Source: Hyphomonas sp. L-53-1-40
GTDB lineage: Bacteria; Pseudomonadota; Alphaproteobacteria; Caulobacterales; Hyphomonadaceae
Assembly (NCBI RefSeq): GCF_000682775.1
Contig: NZ_AWFI01000012.1
Span: 1 to 64,000, forward strand
Length of the DNA stretch: 64,000 nucleotides
Direction of reading: 5' to 3'
Each line of letters starts with the position of its first letter. Within the stretch, counting starts at the first letter, position 1. The notes beneath the pieces were generated by a model, which saw nothing but the letters and a program-made list of their open reading frames with translations, was not told where the DNA came from and searched no databases. Below are positions 41,317 to 51,075 of this stretch, in pieces. A program made the translations under genes and the position numbers.

Positions 41317-43683
41317 ATGACCGATGCTTACACGGGCACGAAGCGCCGGCTTGCGATTGGTGCCTTGGCGACCACCTTGTTGGCGACCGCTTGCGCCACG
41401 CCTGTACAAGCGCCTACCGCACCCGCTGACACCGTCGTTTCCGACATTTCGGAGGCCAGAGCCTGCACGCCGAATATGAGCCTGACGAGTGCGTCACAGC
41501 GCGTGCGGTCATTGGTGGCACAGATGACCATTGATGAAAAACTCGGTCAATTGAACCAGGCCGCAGGTGGCCGCAGCAAGTCACTGAATTCAAAGCTCAC
41601 CCCTGAAGAACTCGGCAAAGTCCGGAATGGCAAGATCGGCTCCTATCTTCATGTTGCGGGCGCTGAGCCGCTGGGAAAGCTCCAAAAGGTCGCCATTGAA
41701 GAAAGCCGTCTGGGCATCCCGCTCCTCTTTGCGATGGACGTAGTACACGGCTACCGAACGATTTTTCCGGTACCACTGGCCATGGCGGCATCATGGGATC
41801 CAGGCGTCTGGCGGGAAGCCGCCGCCGTCTCCGCTGACGAGGCATCGTCGGCAGGCCTTCACTGGACGTTCGCCCCGATGGTCGACATTGCGCGTGACCC
41901 GCGCTGGGGCAGAATTGTCGAGAGTGCTGGTGCAGACCCATATCTGGGGTCTCGTATGGCAGTCGCGCAGGTCGAGGGCTATCAGGGCGAAAGCCTGGCA
42001 ACCCCAAACACCATTCTCGCTGCGACGAAACACTTCGGCGCATATGGTGCCCCAACTGGCGGCCGCGACTATGGGTCTGCTGACATCAGCGAGCAAAGCC
42101 TGTTCGAAACCTACCTACCGCCCTTCTACGCCGCCACCAAGGCTGGCACCGGCTCCATGATGACGGCGTTCAATGATGTCGCCGGGGTTCCGTCCACAGC
42201 CAATGAATATCTGATCGATGATGTATTGCGCGGCGAGTGGGGCTTTGACGGCATGATCGTGTCCGACTGGAATGCAGTCGCTGAATTGATGAATCACGGC
42301 GTGGCCGAAACCGAAGAACAGGCGGGAGTGCTTGCCCTGCGCGCGGGCGTCGACATGGACATGACCAGCATGGTCCTGCCAACCAGAATCAAGACCGCTG
42401 TGCAGTCAGATGAATGCCTGACACATGATCTCGACGCGGCAGTTGCCCGCATACTGACGACAAAAGAGCGATTGGGCCTGTTTGACAAACCGATGGCCTA
42501 TCACGATGCAGAACGGGAAAAGACAACTCTGCTGAGCCATGAATTCCGACGCGCAGCACGCGAAGCCGCGGTGAAATCCACGGTGCTTTTGAAGAATGAA
42601 AACCAGGTTCTGCCTCTCTCCAAATCTCCTCAGAAAATCGCCGTTATTGGTGCCTTGGCGGAAGACCAGCTGACTCAGCTCGGCTCTTGGCGTGCACAGG
42701 GCAAGGTCGAGGATGTCGTCTCATTGCTTGAGGGCCTGCAGCAAAACGCTCCTGACGGCACCACCATCACATATGCAGCCGGAGCGCATCCTTCAAAAAA
42801 TGCGGATTCTTCTATTGAGGCTGCTGTGGACATTGCGTCAGCCGCCGATCACATCCTCTTGGTGATCGGGGAGGATTTCGACCTGTCCGGGGAAGCGCGC
42901 AGCCGCTCAGATATTGCCCTTCCCCTGAACCAGTCCGCCCTCGCCGCGGCGATGTTTGAGATCGGCAAGCCCGTTACGATCATATTGGTGACGGGACGGC
43001 CGCTCGCAATGGAACAGGAAGTTGGAGCCGCTGATGCCGTGCTCAACACATGGATGCTGGGCATTGAAGCCGGAAACGCGCTGTCTGACGTGATATGGGG
43101 TGATGTCTCCCCTGCGGGTCGCCTACCTATCGAATTTCCGCGACGCACCGGTGCGGTGCCGCATACCTATTCCGAATATCCCGGTGGGCGCCCCGCTGAC
43201 CCGGACCTGTCGAAAGACACGAACCGGTTCATCGATATTCCGATCACGCCGCTTTTCCCCTTCGGTCATGGACTGACCTATTCCAGCTTCAAATATGGTG
43301 ACCTGATCGCAACAACCGATGCAGATGAATTCACCCTGAGCGTCAAGGTCACAAATTCCGGAGACGTCGATTCCGATGAGGTAATTCAGCTGTATATGCG
43401 TGATCCGCTCGCCACGATTGCCCGACCGAAACGAGAACTGCGCGGATTCAAGCGAGTCCATATCCCTACTGGTGAATCCCGCACAGTGAGCTTCACCCTG
43501 ACCCCCGACCAGATGGCGTACTACACGGCAGGGGACGGCTGGATCGTAGAACCCGGTAAGATCGAATTCATGGTGGGTGCATCCGCTGACGACATTCGGG
43601 CGCGCGCGGAGGTCATCATTGATCAGGCTTACCACACGAACGTTCCAGCCAGCGCAATTGCCACAAGGACACATGTAGAATGA
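41317..43683 (+). CDS. Glycoside hydrolase family 3 beta-glucosidase, predicted lipoprotein
   Basis: The start at 41317 has GGGGAGGG before it; the frame extends to 41266 without one. The N-terminus looks like a lipoprotein signal (LATTLLATAC). The 788-residue enzyme has the GH3 N-terminal barrel with the nucleophile in GFDGMIVSDWNAV and the substrate motif KHFGAYGAP, the alpha/beta sandwich domain, and the C-terminal fibronectin-III-like domain (LSVKVTNSGDVDSDEVIQLY). It resembles BglX-type beta-glucosidases. The gene overlaps the lactonase gene by ATGA and leads an operon for glucoside use: glucose release, lactone hydrolysis and gluconate uptake. Confidence 0.92.
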   Translation: MTDAYTGTKRRLAIGALATTLLATACATPVQAPTAPADTVVSDISEARACTPNMSLTSASQRVRSLVAQMTIDEKLGQLNQAAGGRSKSLNSKLTPEELGKVRNGKIGSYLHVAGAEPLGKLQKVAIEESRLGIPLLFAMDVVHGYRTIFPVPLAMAASWDPGVWREAAAVSADEASSAGLHWTFAPMVDIARDPRWGRIVESAGADPYLGSRMAVAQVEGYQGESLATPNTILAATKHFGAYGAPTGGRDYGSADISEQSLFETYLPPFYAATKAGTGSMMTAFNDVAGVPSTANEYLIDDVLRGEWGFDGMIVSDWNAVAELMNHGVAETEEQAGVLALRAGVDMDMTSMVLPTRIKTAVQSDECLTHDLDAAVARILTTKERLGLFDKPMAYHDAEREKTTLLSHEFRRAAREAAVKSTVLLKNENQVLPLSKSPQKIAVIGALAEDQLTQLGSWRAQGKVEDVVSLLEGLQQNAPDGTTITYAAGAHPSKNADSSIEAAVDIASAADHILLVIGEDFDLSGEARSRSDIALPLNQSALAAAMFEIGKPVTIILVTGRPLAMEQEVGAADAVLNTWMLGIEAGNALSDVIWGDVSPAGRLPIEFPRRTGAVPHTYSEYPGGRPADPDLSKDTNRFIDIPITPLFPFGHGLTYSSFKYGDLIATTDADEFTLSVKVTNSGDVDSDEVIQLYMRDPLATIARPKRELRGFKRVHIPTGESRTVSFTLTPDQMAYYTAGDGWIVEPGKIEFMVGASADDIRARAEVIIDQAYHTNVPASAIATRTHVE

Positions 43684-44672
43684 AACAAACGCGACGTGGC
43701 TTCATGGGGTCTGCCGCCGCAGCCACCCTGATTTCGGCTTGCAATCCCGATCTCGAGATCTTCGATGCGGAAGCCCATTCCCTGTTGGATATTTCCGCAA
43801 GACTGGAGGTTTTGGCCTCCGGTTACACATGGAGTGAAGGGCCGGTCTGGGATCGCGCACGCAACAGCCTGTATTTTACCGATGTACCGGAGAACATTGC
43901 GTGGAAATGGTCAGAAGCCAGCGGCGCGACGGAATTCCTGGCCCCTTCGGGCGTTGCACGTGAGCAGGCGACGGGTTTCCGCGAACCGGGCGCCAACGGA
44001 TTGGCTATCTCTCACGATGGCTCACTTCTCATCTGCAACCATGGTCGTCGCGCGGTCGAAAGAATGGACTTCGAAACCGGGCATCGTAAGATCATCGCCG
44101 CCACGTTCAATGGCAAGAAGTTCAACAGTCCAAACGATGTTGTCGAAGCGCCTGACGGAAGCCTGTTCTTCACCGATCCGCCCTATGGGCTGGAGGGCAT
44201 GAATGACTCTCCCCTGAAGCAGCAAGATGCCAACGGCGTGTACCGTCTGTCACCAGATGGAAAAATCACCCGGCTTATCGATACAATGACTTTCCCGAAT
44301 GGTATCGTACTGTCACCAGACAGCCAGACGCTTTATGTCAGTCAATCGGATCCCGACCAGCCGGTCATACTGCGCATGGCACCTGATGGTTCTTCCAGTT
44401 CGGTGCTTTTTGACGCCAAGCCGTTCATGTCCGACACGGCTCCGGGCCTGCCGGACGGGATGGCTGTGACGCGTTCGGGTCACATCTTTGCAACGGGCCC
44501 GGGCGGCGTGTTCCTTCTGGCCTCGGACGGCAAACCCCTTGCCCGGATCAACACCGGCAAGGCAACTGCCAATTGCTGCTTCGGCGACGCAGACGGCCGC
44601 ACACTTTACATGACCGCACATGACACACTCATGCGCATCAGAACGACATCAATTGGCCTCGCATGGAGCTGA
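43680..44672 (+). CDS. SMP-30/gluconolactonase family protein, exported
   Basis: The N-terminus TRRGFMGSAAAATLISAC combines a twin-arginine motif with a lipobox, so the 330-residue enzyme is probably a Tat-exported lipoprotein. The six-bladed propeller motifs of the SMP-30/gluconolactonase family are present: SEGPVWDRARNSLYFTDV, GANGLAISHDGSLLICNHG, NSPNDVVEAPDGSLFFTDPP and TFPNGIVLSPD. These carry the metal-binding Glu, Asn and Asp positions. It would hydrolyse an aldonolactone, plausibly glucono-lactone, in the periplasm or at the cell surface. It overlaps both neighbours, the GH3 gene by four and the gluconate permease gene by ten bases. Confidence 0.9.
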   Translation: MKQTRRGFMGSAAAATLISACNPDLEIFDAEAHSLLDISARLEVLASGYTWSEGPVWDRARNSLYFTDVPENIAWKWSEASGATEFLAPSGVAREQATGFREPGANGLAISHDGSLLICNHGRRAVERMDFETGHRKIIAATFNGKKFNSPNDVVEAPDGSLFFTDPPYGLEGMNDSPLKQQDANGVYRLSPDGKITRLIDTMTFPNGIVLSPDSQTLYVSQSDPDQPVILRMAPDGSSSSVLFDAKPFMSDTAPGLPDGMAVTRSGHIFATGPGGVFLLASDGKPLARINTGKATANCCFGDADGRTLYMTAHDTLMRIRTTSIGLAWS

Positions 44673-46033
44673 CCGAAGCGCTCCTCGTCTACCGCCCCCT
44701 GCTGGCAACCGTGTTTGGCATTGCGGCGCTGCTTGCGCTGATATTGCGCGCACGGATGAATGCCTTCGCGGCCCTGCTACTGGTAAGCATATTCAGTGCC
44801 TTGGCCGCGGGCATGGCCCCAGAACAAGCCTTCGATACATTGGCAAAAGGCCTGGGCGGCACGCTGGGGTTCATTGCCACAGTCATCGGGCTTGGCGCGT
44901 TGTTCGGCGCGATCCTGCAGGCCTCTGGGGCGCTCGACGCTCTGGCTTCAAAACTCTCTACTTCATCCAGCTTCAAGACGAACCAATGGAAGATCGCCGG
45001 CATTGGCTTGTTGGCGTCCACACCTGTCTTTTTCGATGTTGCCCTCATCATACTCGCACCCCTGATCCTCACCATGGCTCATGAGCGCCTGAAACCCGCC
45101 ATGTCTCTAGGACTTCCGCTCATGGCAGGACTAGCGGTCGGCCACGCTTTCCTGCCGCCCACGCCGGGACCGATCGCCATCGCGGAGCTGATAGGCGCGG
45201 ACCTCGGCTGGGTTATCCTCTTCGGCGCAATAACAGGCTGCGTCGCGCTGGCTGTATCCGGTCCGCTCTTCGCGGCGTTTTTGGAGCAGCGCAATCGCAT
45301 GCCGATCGGCAATCCGGCCTTCGAACTGGACGAAAGCAGCAATCATACAACCCGACCCATCCCACAGCCCGAACGGGCCATATTCCTGATTACGCTGCCA
45401 CTCGTCCTGATTCTGTTGGGCACGCTTGCGACAATCTTGCCGGACGGCCCCATCAAATATGTGCTTGAAATCATCGGGCATCCATTCAGCGCGCTCCTGA
45501 TTGCATGCGGCGCATCCTGGCTGCTGCTTTATCCAAAGACCGTCCAGAGCCGGAAATTGATGTCGGACGCGATGGCCCGCGCATTCGAGCCAACAGGCGC
45601 AGTCATCCTCGTCACTGGCGCGGGCGGCGCGTTCAAGCAGGTTCTTGTGGACACAGGCGCTGGCGAGCAGATCGCAGATGCCGCGCTTGGTCTGGGGTTT
45701 GGTCCGCTTCTGGCGGGCTATGTACTCGCCGTCATCCTGAGGCTCGCCCAAGGCAGCTCCACGGTTGCCATGATAACGTCAGCCGGCCTGACCGCGCCCA
45801 TTGTGGCGATGGCCGATCTCTCCGCCCCGCAGCTAGGTATTGTGGCCATCGCGATCGCCGCGGGCGCAACAACCGGCAGCCATGTGAATGATAGTGGCTT
45901 TTGGCTCGTTGGACGGATCTTCGGCATCACGCCAGGTGAGACACTGCGTACATGGACCGTCTCCACCACGCTGATCAGCGTGGTAGGATTTTTGATGTGC
46001 CTGATCCTGTACGCAGCACTCGCGTTGTTCTGA
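44663..46033 (+). CDS. GntP-family gluconate permease
   Basis: A 456-residue polytopic membrane protein with the typical GntP features: LPPTPGPIAIAELIGADLGW, AQGSSTVAMITSAGL and the late motif SHVNDSGFWLVGRIFG. It would bring gluconate or a related sugar acid into the cytoplasm with protons. It is the third gene of the operon with the GH3 enzyme and gluconolactonase, which together describe an extracellular route from glucosides to gluconate. The step from glucose to lactone needs a glucose dehydrogenase that is not in the window. Confidence 0.92.
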   Translation: MELTEALLVYRPLLATVFGIAALLALILRARMNAFAALLLVSIFSALAAGMAPEQAFDTLAKGLGGTLGFIATVIGLGALFGAILQASGALDALASKLSTSSSFKTNQWKIAGIGLLASTPVFFDVALIILAPLILTMAHERLKPAMSLGLPLMAGLAVGHAFLPPTPGPIAIAELIGADLGWVILFGAITGCVALAVSGPLFAAFLEQRNRMPIGNPAFELDESSNHTTRPIPQPERAIFLITLPLVLILLGTLATILPDGPIKYVLEIIGHPFSALLIACGASWLLLYPKTVQSRKLMSDAMARAFEPTGAVILVTGAGGAFKQVLVDTGAGEQIADAALGLGFGPLLAGYVLAVILRLAQGSSTVAMITSAGLTAPIVAMADLSAPQLGIVAIAIAAGATTGSHVNDSGFWLVGRIFGITPGETLRTWTVSTTLISVVGFLMCLILYAALALF

Positions 46034-46828
46034 TCAGATCAGGCCCGCAAGCGGCGAACTTGGATCCGCATACGTCTTTTTTGGCATCCGCCCGGCCAGA
46101 TAGGAATCTCGACCGGCGATCACCGCATGTTTCATGGCATTGGCCATCCGGATCGGATCCTTCGCGGCGGCAATGGCCGTATTCATCAGCACGCCATCAC
46201 AGCCCAGTTCCATGGCAATCGCGGCGTCCGAGGCCGTTCCGACACCGGCATCGACAATCACCGGCACTCGTGTTTGCTCGACAATGAGACGGATATTGAC
46301 CGGATTCATGATTCCGAGGCCTGACCCAATCAAGCTACCGAGCGGCATGATCGCGCAGCAACCTGCGTCTTCCAGCATCTTTGCATAGACCGGGTCATCA
46401 GAACAATAAACCATGACCTCAAACCCATCGGCGATCAGGGCTTTGGCTGCCTCAAGCGTCTCCGGCATGTTCGGATAGAGCGTCTTCTGGTCAGCCAGCA
46501 CTTCCAGCTTCACCAAATTCCAGCCACCGGCCTCGCGCGCCAGGCGCAGCGTGCGAACGGCTTCATCCGCCGTGTAACATCCGGCTGTATTTGGCAGATA
46601 AGTAAATTCGTCCGGCTTCACAAAGTCTGTCAGCCGCTCTTCGTTCGGGTCCGACAAGTTCACGCGCCGCAAAGCCACGGTGACGATCTCCGCGCCAGCA
46701 GCCCGCGCTGCATCCGCGTTCTGTTGATAAGTCTGATACTTGCCCGTGCCCACGATCAGGCGGGAATTATAGGATTTGCCGGCGATGATAAGGGGATCTG
46801 TCAAAATTCTAACCTGTCTGGTCTGCAA
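46034..46828 (-). CDS. thiG: Thiazole synthase ThiG
   Basis: ThiG builds the thiazole phosphate of thiamine from deoxyxylulose phosphate, dehydroglycine and ThiS thiocarboxylate. The 264-residue protein has the family blocks [16 protein letters not shown], the Schiff-base lysine in [33 protein letters not shown] and [18 protein letters not shown]. The start is uncertain: a TTG at 46828 is used, and a second TTG at 46804 is possible. It lies 37 bases after thiS on the same strand. Its 3' end directly abuts the convergent GntP gene. Confidence 0.93.
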   Translation of the reverse strand: MQTRQVRILTDPLIIAGKSYNSRLIVGTGKYQTYQQNADAARAAGAEIVTVALRRVNLSDPNEERLTDFVKPDEFTYLPNTAGCYTADEAVRTLRLAREAGGWNLVKLEVLADQKTLYPNMPETLEAAKALIADGFEVMVYCSDDPVYAKMLEDAGCCAIMPLGSLIGSGLGIMNPVNIRLIVEQTRVPVIVDAGVGTASDAAIAMELGCDGVLMNTAIAAAKDPIRMANAMKHAVIAGRDSYLAGRMPKKTYADPSSPLAGLI

Positions 46829-46864
46829 GAGCTCGATGGCGCAAATAGCTGAGATCGCAAGCGA

Positions 46865-47077
46865 TCAGCCACCACCCACGAACTGAACCACTTCTATCTT
46901 GTCGCCGTCCTCAATCACAGTGCTGGCATGCTCTGACTTCGGCACGATTTCGAGATTTCGCTCAATCGCAATGCCGCGCTGATCCCTGCCGGACTCGCCT
47001 GCCAGTTGAAGCACCAACATGGCAAGCGTCAGGCCGGGATCGACTTCGCGAGATACGCCATTGACTGTAATCAACAT
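46865..47077 (-). CDS. thiS: Sulfur carrier protein ThiS
   Basis: A 70-residue ubiquitin-like protein beginning [15 protein letters not shown] and ending in the VGGG tail, whose last glycine is adenylated and thiocarboxylated. It donates sulfur to ThiG, encoded immediately downstream. No thiC, thiF or thiO is present in the window, so the rest of the pathway is elsewhere. It is divergent from aroQ. Confidence 0.9.
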   Translation of the reverse strand: MLITVNGVSREVDPGLTLAMLVLQLAGESGRDQRGIAIERNLEIVPKSEHASTVIEDGDKIEVVQFVGGG

Positions 47078-47141
47078 TCGGGTTTTCTCCGTTGACCAGC
47101 CCCCTTGCCTTGCCCGGCGTTACAGCGCAAGACGGAAGACT

Positions 47142-47576
47142 ATGACCAAGCCCGTATATGTCCTTGGAGGCCCAAACCTCAACCTTCTCGGCTCACGCGA
47201 GCCCGAGATTTACGGGCACGAGACCCTCGCTGACATCCATGCACGTCTCGAAGCGCTGGCAGATGGAACACCGCTGGAGCTTCGCCAGACGAATCATGAA
47301 GGCGAATTGGTGGGCTGGATTCAGGAGGCATCTGAAAAGGGCGCCGCCATCATTCTGAATGCTGCAGCCTACACGCATACATCCATTGCTCTTCACGACG
47401 CGCTGAAAGCGTGCAAAACCCCTGTAATTGAAGTTCATTTGTCGAATCCTGCGGCGCGCGAAGCGTTCCGCCAGGTGAATTACGTATCCCCCGCTGTGAA
47501 GGCCACGATTGCAGGCCTTGGCGCCTATGGTTATGAGCTGGCGCTAATGGCGGCAAAGACCCTCACGGGCAAATAA
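47142..47576 (+). CDS. aroQ: Type II 3-dehydroquinate dehydratase
   Basis: The start at 47142 follows GACGGAAGAC and gives the usual 144 residues; an upstream extension to 47019 runs antisense to thiS. Shikimate-pathway enzyme with the hallmark blocks [19 protein letters not shown] (with the catalytic Tyr), [23 protein letters not shown]-type [14 protein letters not shown] and [16 protein letters not shown]. The aroQ-accB-accC order is common in proteobacteria and is seen here as a compact plus-strand operon. Confidence 0.95.
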   Translation: MTKPVYVLGGPNLNLLGSREPEIYGHETLADIHARLEALADGTPLELRQTNHEGELVGWIQEASEKGAAIILNAAAYTHTSIALHDALKACKTPVIEVHLSNPAAREAFRQVNYVSPAVKATIAGLGAYGYELALMAAKTLTGK

Positions 47577-47591
47577 GAGACCTGACATCCC

Positions 47592-48033
47592 ATGAGCACA
47601 ACGAAGAACAAGCTGGATACCGGACTTGTCCGGGAACTCGCAGCCATTCTGCGGGAAGCAGACCTTGGCGAAGTTGAAGTTGAACATGAAGGCCTACGCA
47701 TCCGCGTCAGCAAACCTGCTGCGCCGGTTGTGCAGGCCGCTATGGCCGCGCCGGTCGCTGCACCGGCTCACCACCACAGACGCTCCACCTCAGACATCTG
47801 ACAACGCCATCAAGTCTCCGATGGTCGGCACGGTATACCTGTCGCCTGAACCCGGTGCGAAGCAATTCGTCGGCGTTGGCGACAAGGTGAAAAAGGGCGA
47901 CACGATCTTGCTCGTCGAAGCCATGAAGACTTTCAATCCAGTCGAAGCCGACAAGGCCGGTACCGTCAAAGAAATCTACGTCACTGATGCCCAGCCAGTT
48001 GAATATGGCGAAGCTCTCATTCTGATCGAGTAA
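47592..48033 (+). pseudogene. accB: Biotin carboxyl carrier protein AccB, frame broken
   Basis: The first frame (47592-47801) gives the N-terminus (LDTGLVRELAAILREADLGE, RIRVSKPAAP). From about 47770 the family sequence continues only in the next frame (TTDAPPQTSDNAIKSPMVGT, KKGDTILLVEAMKTFNP with the biotinylated lysine, [10 protein letters not shown]) and ends at 48033, just before accC. The break lies in the repetitive stretch CACCACCACAGAC and equals one extra base or two missing bases. AccB is needed for fatty-acid synthesis, so an error in the sequence is likelier than a real loss. All functional motifs are otherwise intact. Confidence 0.85.
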
Positions 48034-48034
48034 T

Positions 48035-49405
48035 ATGGCTGACCAACCCGTTATCAAGAAGGTTCTCATCGCAAACCGCGGCGAGATCGCGCTGAGGATT
48101 CACCGCGCCTGCAAGGAAATGGGACTGTCCACCGTGGTCGTCCATTCCGAAGCAGACAGCGACGCCATGGCTGTGCGCCTCGCGGACGAGAGTGTCTGCA
48201 TCGGGCCTGCGCCATCGTCCGAAAGCTATCTGAAGAAGTCGCAGATCCTTGCCGCTGCCGAGATCACCGGCGCGGACGCGATCCATCCGGGATACGGCTT
48301 TCTGTCGGAGAACGCCCAATTCGCCGAAATGGTCGAAGCACATGGGCTCGCGTTCATTGGTCCTACGGCCGAGCATATCCGCATCATGGGCGACAAGATC
48401 GCTGCCAAGGCCGCAATGATAGAAGCGGGCGTGCCGTGCGTACCCGGTTCAGAAGGCGCTTTGTCGTCTATTGCCGAAGCCAAGAAGGCCGCCAAGAAAA
48501 TCGGCTTTCCGGTCCTCGTAAAAGCATCTGCTGGCGGCGGCGGCCGAGGCATGAAGCTCGCCAAGACTGAAGCAGACCTCGAAAATGCCGTTCGAACCGC
48601 CAAGACCGAAGCCAAGGCTGCATTCGGTGATGATGCCGTGTATCTTGAGAAATATCTTCAGGGTCCGCGTCACATCGAAGTCCAGATCATCGCTGACACG
48701 CATGGCAATGTAGCCCATCTCTGGGAGCGCGATTGTTCGCTGCAGCGACGGAACCAGAAAGTTTTCGAGGAAGCGCCCTCGCCTGCTCTGAATCAGGCTC
48801 AGCGTGAAGAGATCGGCGGCATCTGCGCCCGTGCGATGGAAAAACTTGGTTATCGCGGTGCCGGTACGGTCGAGTTCCTCTATGAAGACGGTAAATTCTA
48901 CTTCATCGAAATGAACACCCGGCTCCAGGTCGAGCACCCTGTCACCGAAATGATCACAGGCATTGACCTGGTGCGCGAACAAATCCGCATTGCCGAAGGC
49001 AAGGAACTCTCTTTCCGGCAGGAAGATGTCATGCTGGTCGGTCACGCCATCGAGTGCCGGATCAATGCCGAGCACCCAAAGACGTTCGTGCCTTCCCCGG
49101 GCCTGATCACAGACTTCCACGCACCCGGCGGACCTGATGTCAGACTCGATAGTGCGGCCTATTCGGGCTACCGCATTCCTCCTCACTACGACTCGCTGAT
49201 CGGCAAATTGATCGTGCACGGGCGAACCCGCCGTGAATGTATCATGCGCCTTCGCCGCGCCTTGCAGGAAATGGTCATTGGCGGAGTCTTCACGACTCTG
49301 GATCTGCATCGCGAACTCGTTGAGAATGAGGATGTACTCGAAGGTGAATACAATATTCACTGGCTCGAAAAGTTTCTTGAAAATCAAACTGATACAAAAA
49401 AGTGA
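48035..49405 (+). CDS. accC: Acetyl-CoA carboxylase, biotin carboxylase subunit
   Basis: The 456-residue enzyme has a complete biotin carboxylase/ATP-grasp set: [20 protein letters not shown] at the N-terminus, the glycine-rich loop [14 protein letters not shown], the metal and catalytic residues in [20 protein letters not shown] and [13 protein letters not shown] in the C-terminal domain. It carboxylates the biotin of AccB as the first step of malonyl-CoA synthesis. It starts one base after the accB stop. Sequence and length are normal. Confidence 0.97.
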   Translation: MADQPVIKKVLIANRGEIALRIHRACKEMGLSTVVVHSEADSDAMAVRLADESVCIGPAPSSESYLKKSQILAAAEITGADAIHPGYGFLSENAQFAEMVEAHGLAFIGPTAEHIRIMGDKIAAKAAMIEAGVPCVPGSEGALSSIAEAKKAAKKIGFPVLVKASAGGGGRGMKLAKTEADLENAVRTAKTEAKAAFGDDAVYLEKYLQGPRHIEVQIIADTHGNVAHLWERDCSLQRRNQKVFEEAPSPALNQAQREEIGGICARAMEKLGYRGAGTVEFLYEDGKFYFIEMNTRLQVEHPVTEMITGIDLVREQIRIAEGKELSFRQEDVMLVGHAIECRINAEHPKTFVPSPGLITDFHAPGGPDVRLDSAAYSGYRIPPHYDSLIGKLIVHGRTRRECIMRLRRALQEMVIGGVFTTLDLHRELVENEDVLEGEYNIHWLEKFLENQTDTKK

Positions 49406-49481
49406 GCATTTTTCACCTTTCGCGTTCCACTAGGATCGACAAAGGGTAGACATCACATAAGCCGCTGGTTCATATAATTCC

Positions 49482-50159
49482 ATGTCACAGCGGTTTAGTT
49501 CATCCGATCTGCTTGCTTGCTATCGTCGTGGGATTTTCCCCATGGGCGATGCCCGAAATGACCCGAACTTGTTTCTGGTCGACCCTGATATGCGAGGGAT
49601 CATTCCGCTTGGTGATTTCCACGTGCCCAAGCGCCTGCTCCGAAAGGTCAAGCAGGATCCGTTTCGCGTGACCATTGATCAGGCCTTTACGCGTGTAATG
49701 GAATTGTGCGCTGAGAGTGCAAAGGGGCGAGAAAGCACCTGGATCAACTCGCCCATTCTGAATCTGTACAGCTCGCTCCACCGCGAGGGCCACGCCCATT
49801 CCATCGAATGCTGGGACGGCGACAATTTGGTCGGCGGCCTTTATGGGGTGGCACTTGGCGGCGCCTTCTTTGGAGAAAGCATGTTCTCACGCGCGACGGA
49901 CGCATCAAAGATCGCGCTGGTCCATCTCGTGGCGCATCTTCTCGAAGACGGTTTCGTCTTGCTCGACGCGCAGTTTCATAATCCCCACTTGGAGCAATTC
50001 GGGCTTGTTGAAATACCCCGTCAGGATTTCAAGAAACTCTTGAAAGACGCCCTCACTGTAGAGGCCAAATTCTATTCGAACTCCGCATCCTCTTCGGATG
50101 GACGTGGTGCGAGCTTCACAGGCTCCGGCGCAGCGCAGCGTATTACCCAGATATCATAG
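49482..50159 (+). CDS. aat: Leucyl/phenylalanyl-tRNA-protein transferase
   Basis: Aat adds Leu or Phe to proteins with N-terminal Arg or Lys, marking them for ClpAP (N-degron pathway). The 225-residue protein has the characteristic start LLACYRRGIFPMGDARNDPN, then RGIIPLGDFHVPKRLLRK, and the core block CWDGDNLVGGLYGVALGGAFFGESMFS followed by LDAQFHNPHLEQFG. Its last 88 bases overlap the convergent DUF2155 gene. The C-terminal tail in that overlap (SASSSDGRGASF) is low-complexity and probably a late extension. Confidence 0.95.
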   Translation: MSQRFSSSDLLACYRRGIFPMGDARNDPNLFLVDPDMRGIIPLGDFHVPKRLLRKVKQDPFRVTIDQAFTRVMELCAESAKGRESTWINSPILNLYSSLHREGHAHSIECWDGDNLVGGLYGVALGGAFFGESMFSRATDASKIALVHLVAHLLEDGFVLLDAQFHNPHLEQFGLVEIPRQDFKKLLKDALTVEAKFYSNSASSSDGRGASFTGSGAAQRITQIS

Positions 50160-50548
50160 ACAGGATGTTCAAGCGCGCTGAGTCCTGGCGATGAAGCATA
50201 CATCCAGCCTGAAAAGAGTTCTGGATTATCTTCGCTGACGGTTTCGACATCCTCCGCATCGACAGCGGCTTCCATCGTCTCAACAGCCACAGGCTGGGTC
50301 GAGGCGATCTTTAGAAATGCTGCGCTTTCCGGCGCTTCCTCCGGCGGGGTCTGGTAACAGACCTGCAGTTCGACCTTCAGGGATCCGAAGACAACCGGCT
50401 CACCGACTTTCACGTCAATATCCGTGGAGCGGCCGGTAATCTTGTCGAGCGCGCGCAACGTGGCCGTATCCTTCTGGACGAAGGTGGCCGCGTGTCCGGC
50501 GCCCCCAACGAGGGCGGCCAATGCAAGTGCAGAGACCATGATACGCAT
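50072..50548 (-). CDS. DUF2155 periplasmic protein
   Basis: A 158-residue protein with a signal peptide (MVSALALAALVGGAGHA) and the DUF2155 core: GSLKVELQVCYQTPPEEAPES and LFSGWMYASSPGLSALEHPVYDIWVIRC, with the two conserved cysteines. The family is largely restricted to alphaproteobacteria and its role is unknown. It is in a row with the MlaD-like and NDUFA12 genes, an arrangement widespread in this class. The 3' end overlaps aat by 88 bases in antisense. Confidence 0.88.
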   Translation of the reverse strand: MRIMVSALALAALVGGAGHAATFVQKDTATLRALDKITGRSTDIDVKVGEPVVFGSLKVELQVCYQTPPEEAPESAAFLKIASTQPVAVETMEAAVDAEDVETVSEDNPELFSGWMYASSPGLSALEHPVYDIWVIRCAAPEPVKLAPRPSEEDAEFE

Positions 50549-51075
50549 TATTGGTAATCCTCATCCGGATATGCATCGTCTGCTGTGGCATCTGGGCTGG
50601 CCGCCGGGTCGGACGCACCATCACCACCGCTGCCTGAAGCAAAGGACGCAAACAGGGTCAGCAGGTCGACGCTGCCACGCGTATACTTGATCTCACCAGA
50701 CCCATCCTGGGGGATATTGTCGAAGCTGCCACCTGGTTCCAGAGCCACATAAGCTCCGCCGAGAAGACCGTCAGTCGACACCCGGGCATCCGTATCGTCC
50801 GGCAGGGCCCATTTTTCGTCCAGGCTGAGCGTTACAACCGCTTCGAACCGCTCGGGATCACCTACGATACTTTTGACGATGCCAGCCTTCACACCGGCAA
50901 TACGCACATCGGAACCGCGCGAAATGCCCGATACATTGTTGAAACGCGCCTCAAGCTCGTACTGATCGCCTTGCGACTGGGTTTCTCCACCGCGGTCGAT
51001 CGCGAACCAGAGGAAGATACCAGCCACCGCGACCACGGCGGCGCCAATCAGGGTTTCGAAGAGTGATTCACGCAT
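50548..51075 (-). CDS. MlaD-family lipid transport protein (MCE domain)
   Basis: A 175-residue inner-membrane-anchored MCE protein: membrane helix near the N-terminus (LIGAAVVAVAGIFLWFAI) and one MCE/MlaD domain (YELEARFNNVSGISRGSDVR, DDTDARVSTDGLLGGAYVAL). MlaD hexamers bind phospholipids for retrograde transport from the outer membrane. The start at 51075 is chosen because the protein then begins MRESLFETLIG like its relatives; an ATG at 51093 inside the NDUFA12 end is also possible. The Asp/Ala-rich C-terminal tail is unstructured. No MlaE or MlaF gene is adjacent. Confidence 0.88.
   Translation of the reverse strand: MRESLFETLIGAAVVAVAGIFLWFAIDRGGETQSQGDQYELEARFNNVSGISRGSDVRIAGVKAGIVKSIVGDPERFEAVVTLSLDEKWALPDDTDARVSTDGLLGGAYVALEPGGSFDNIPQDGSGEIKYTRGSVDLLTLFASFASGSGGDGASDPAASPDATADDAYPDEDYQ

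Noticed and set aside
47755-47790. Programmed ribosomal frameshift in accB
   Set aside because: No slippery heptamer or downstream pseudoknot is evident, and a second essential gene in the window is also broken, so error is simpler.
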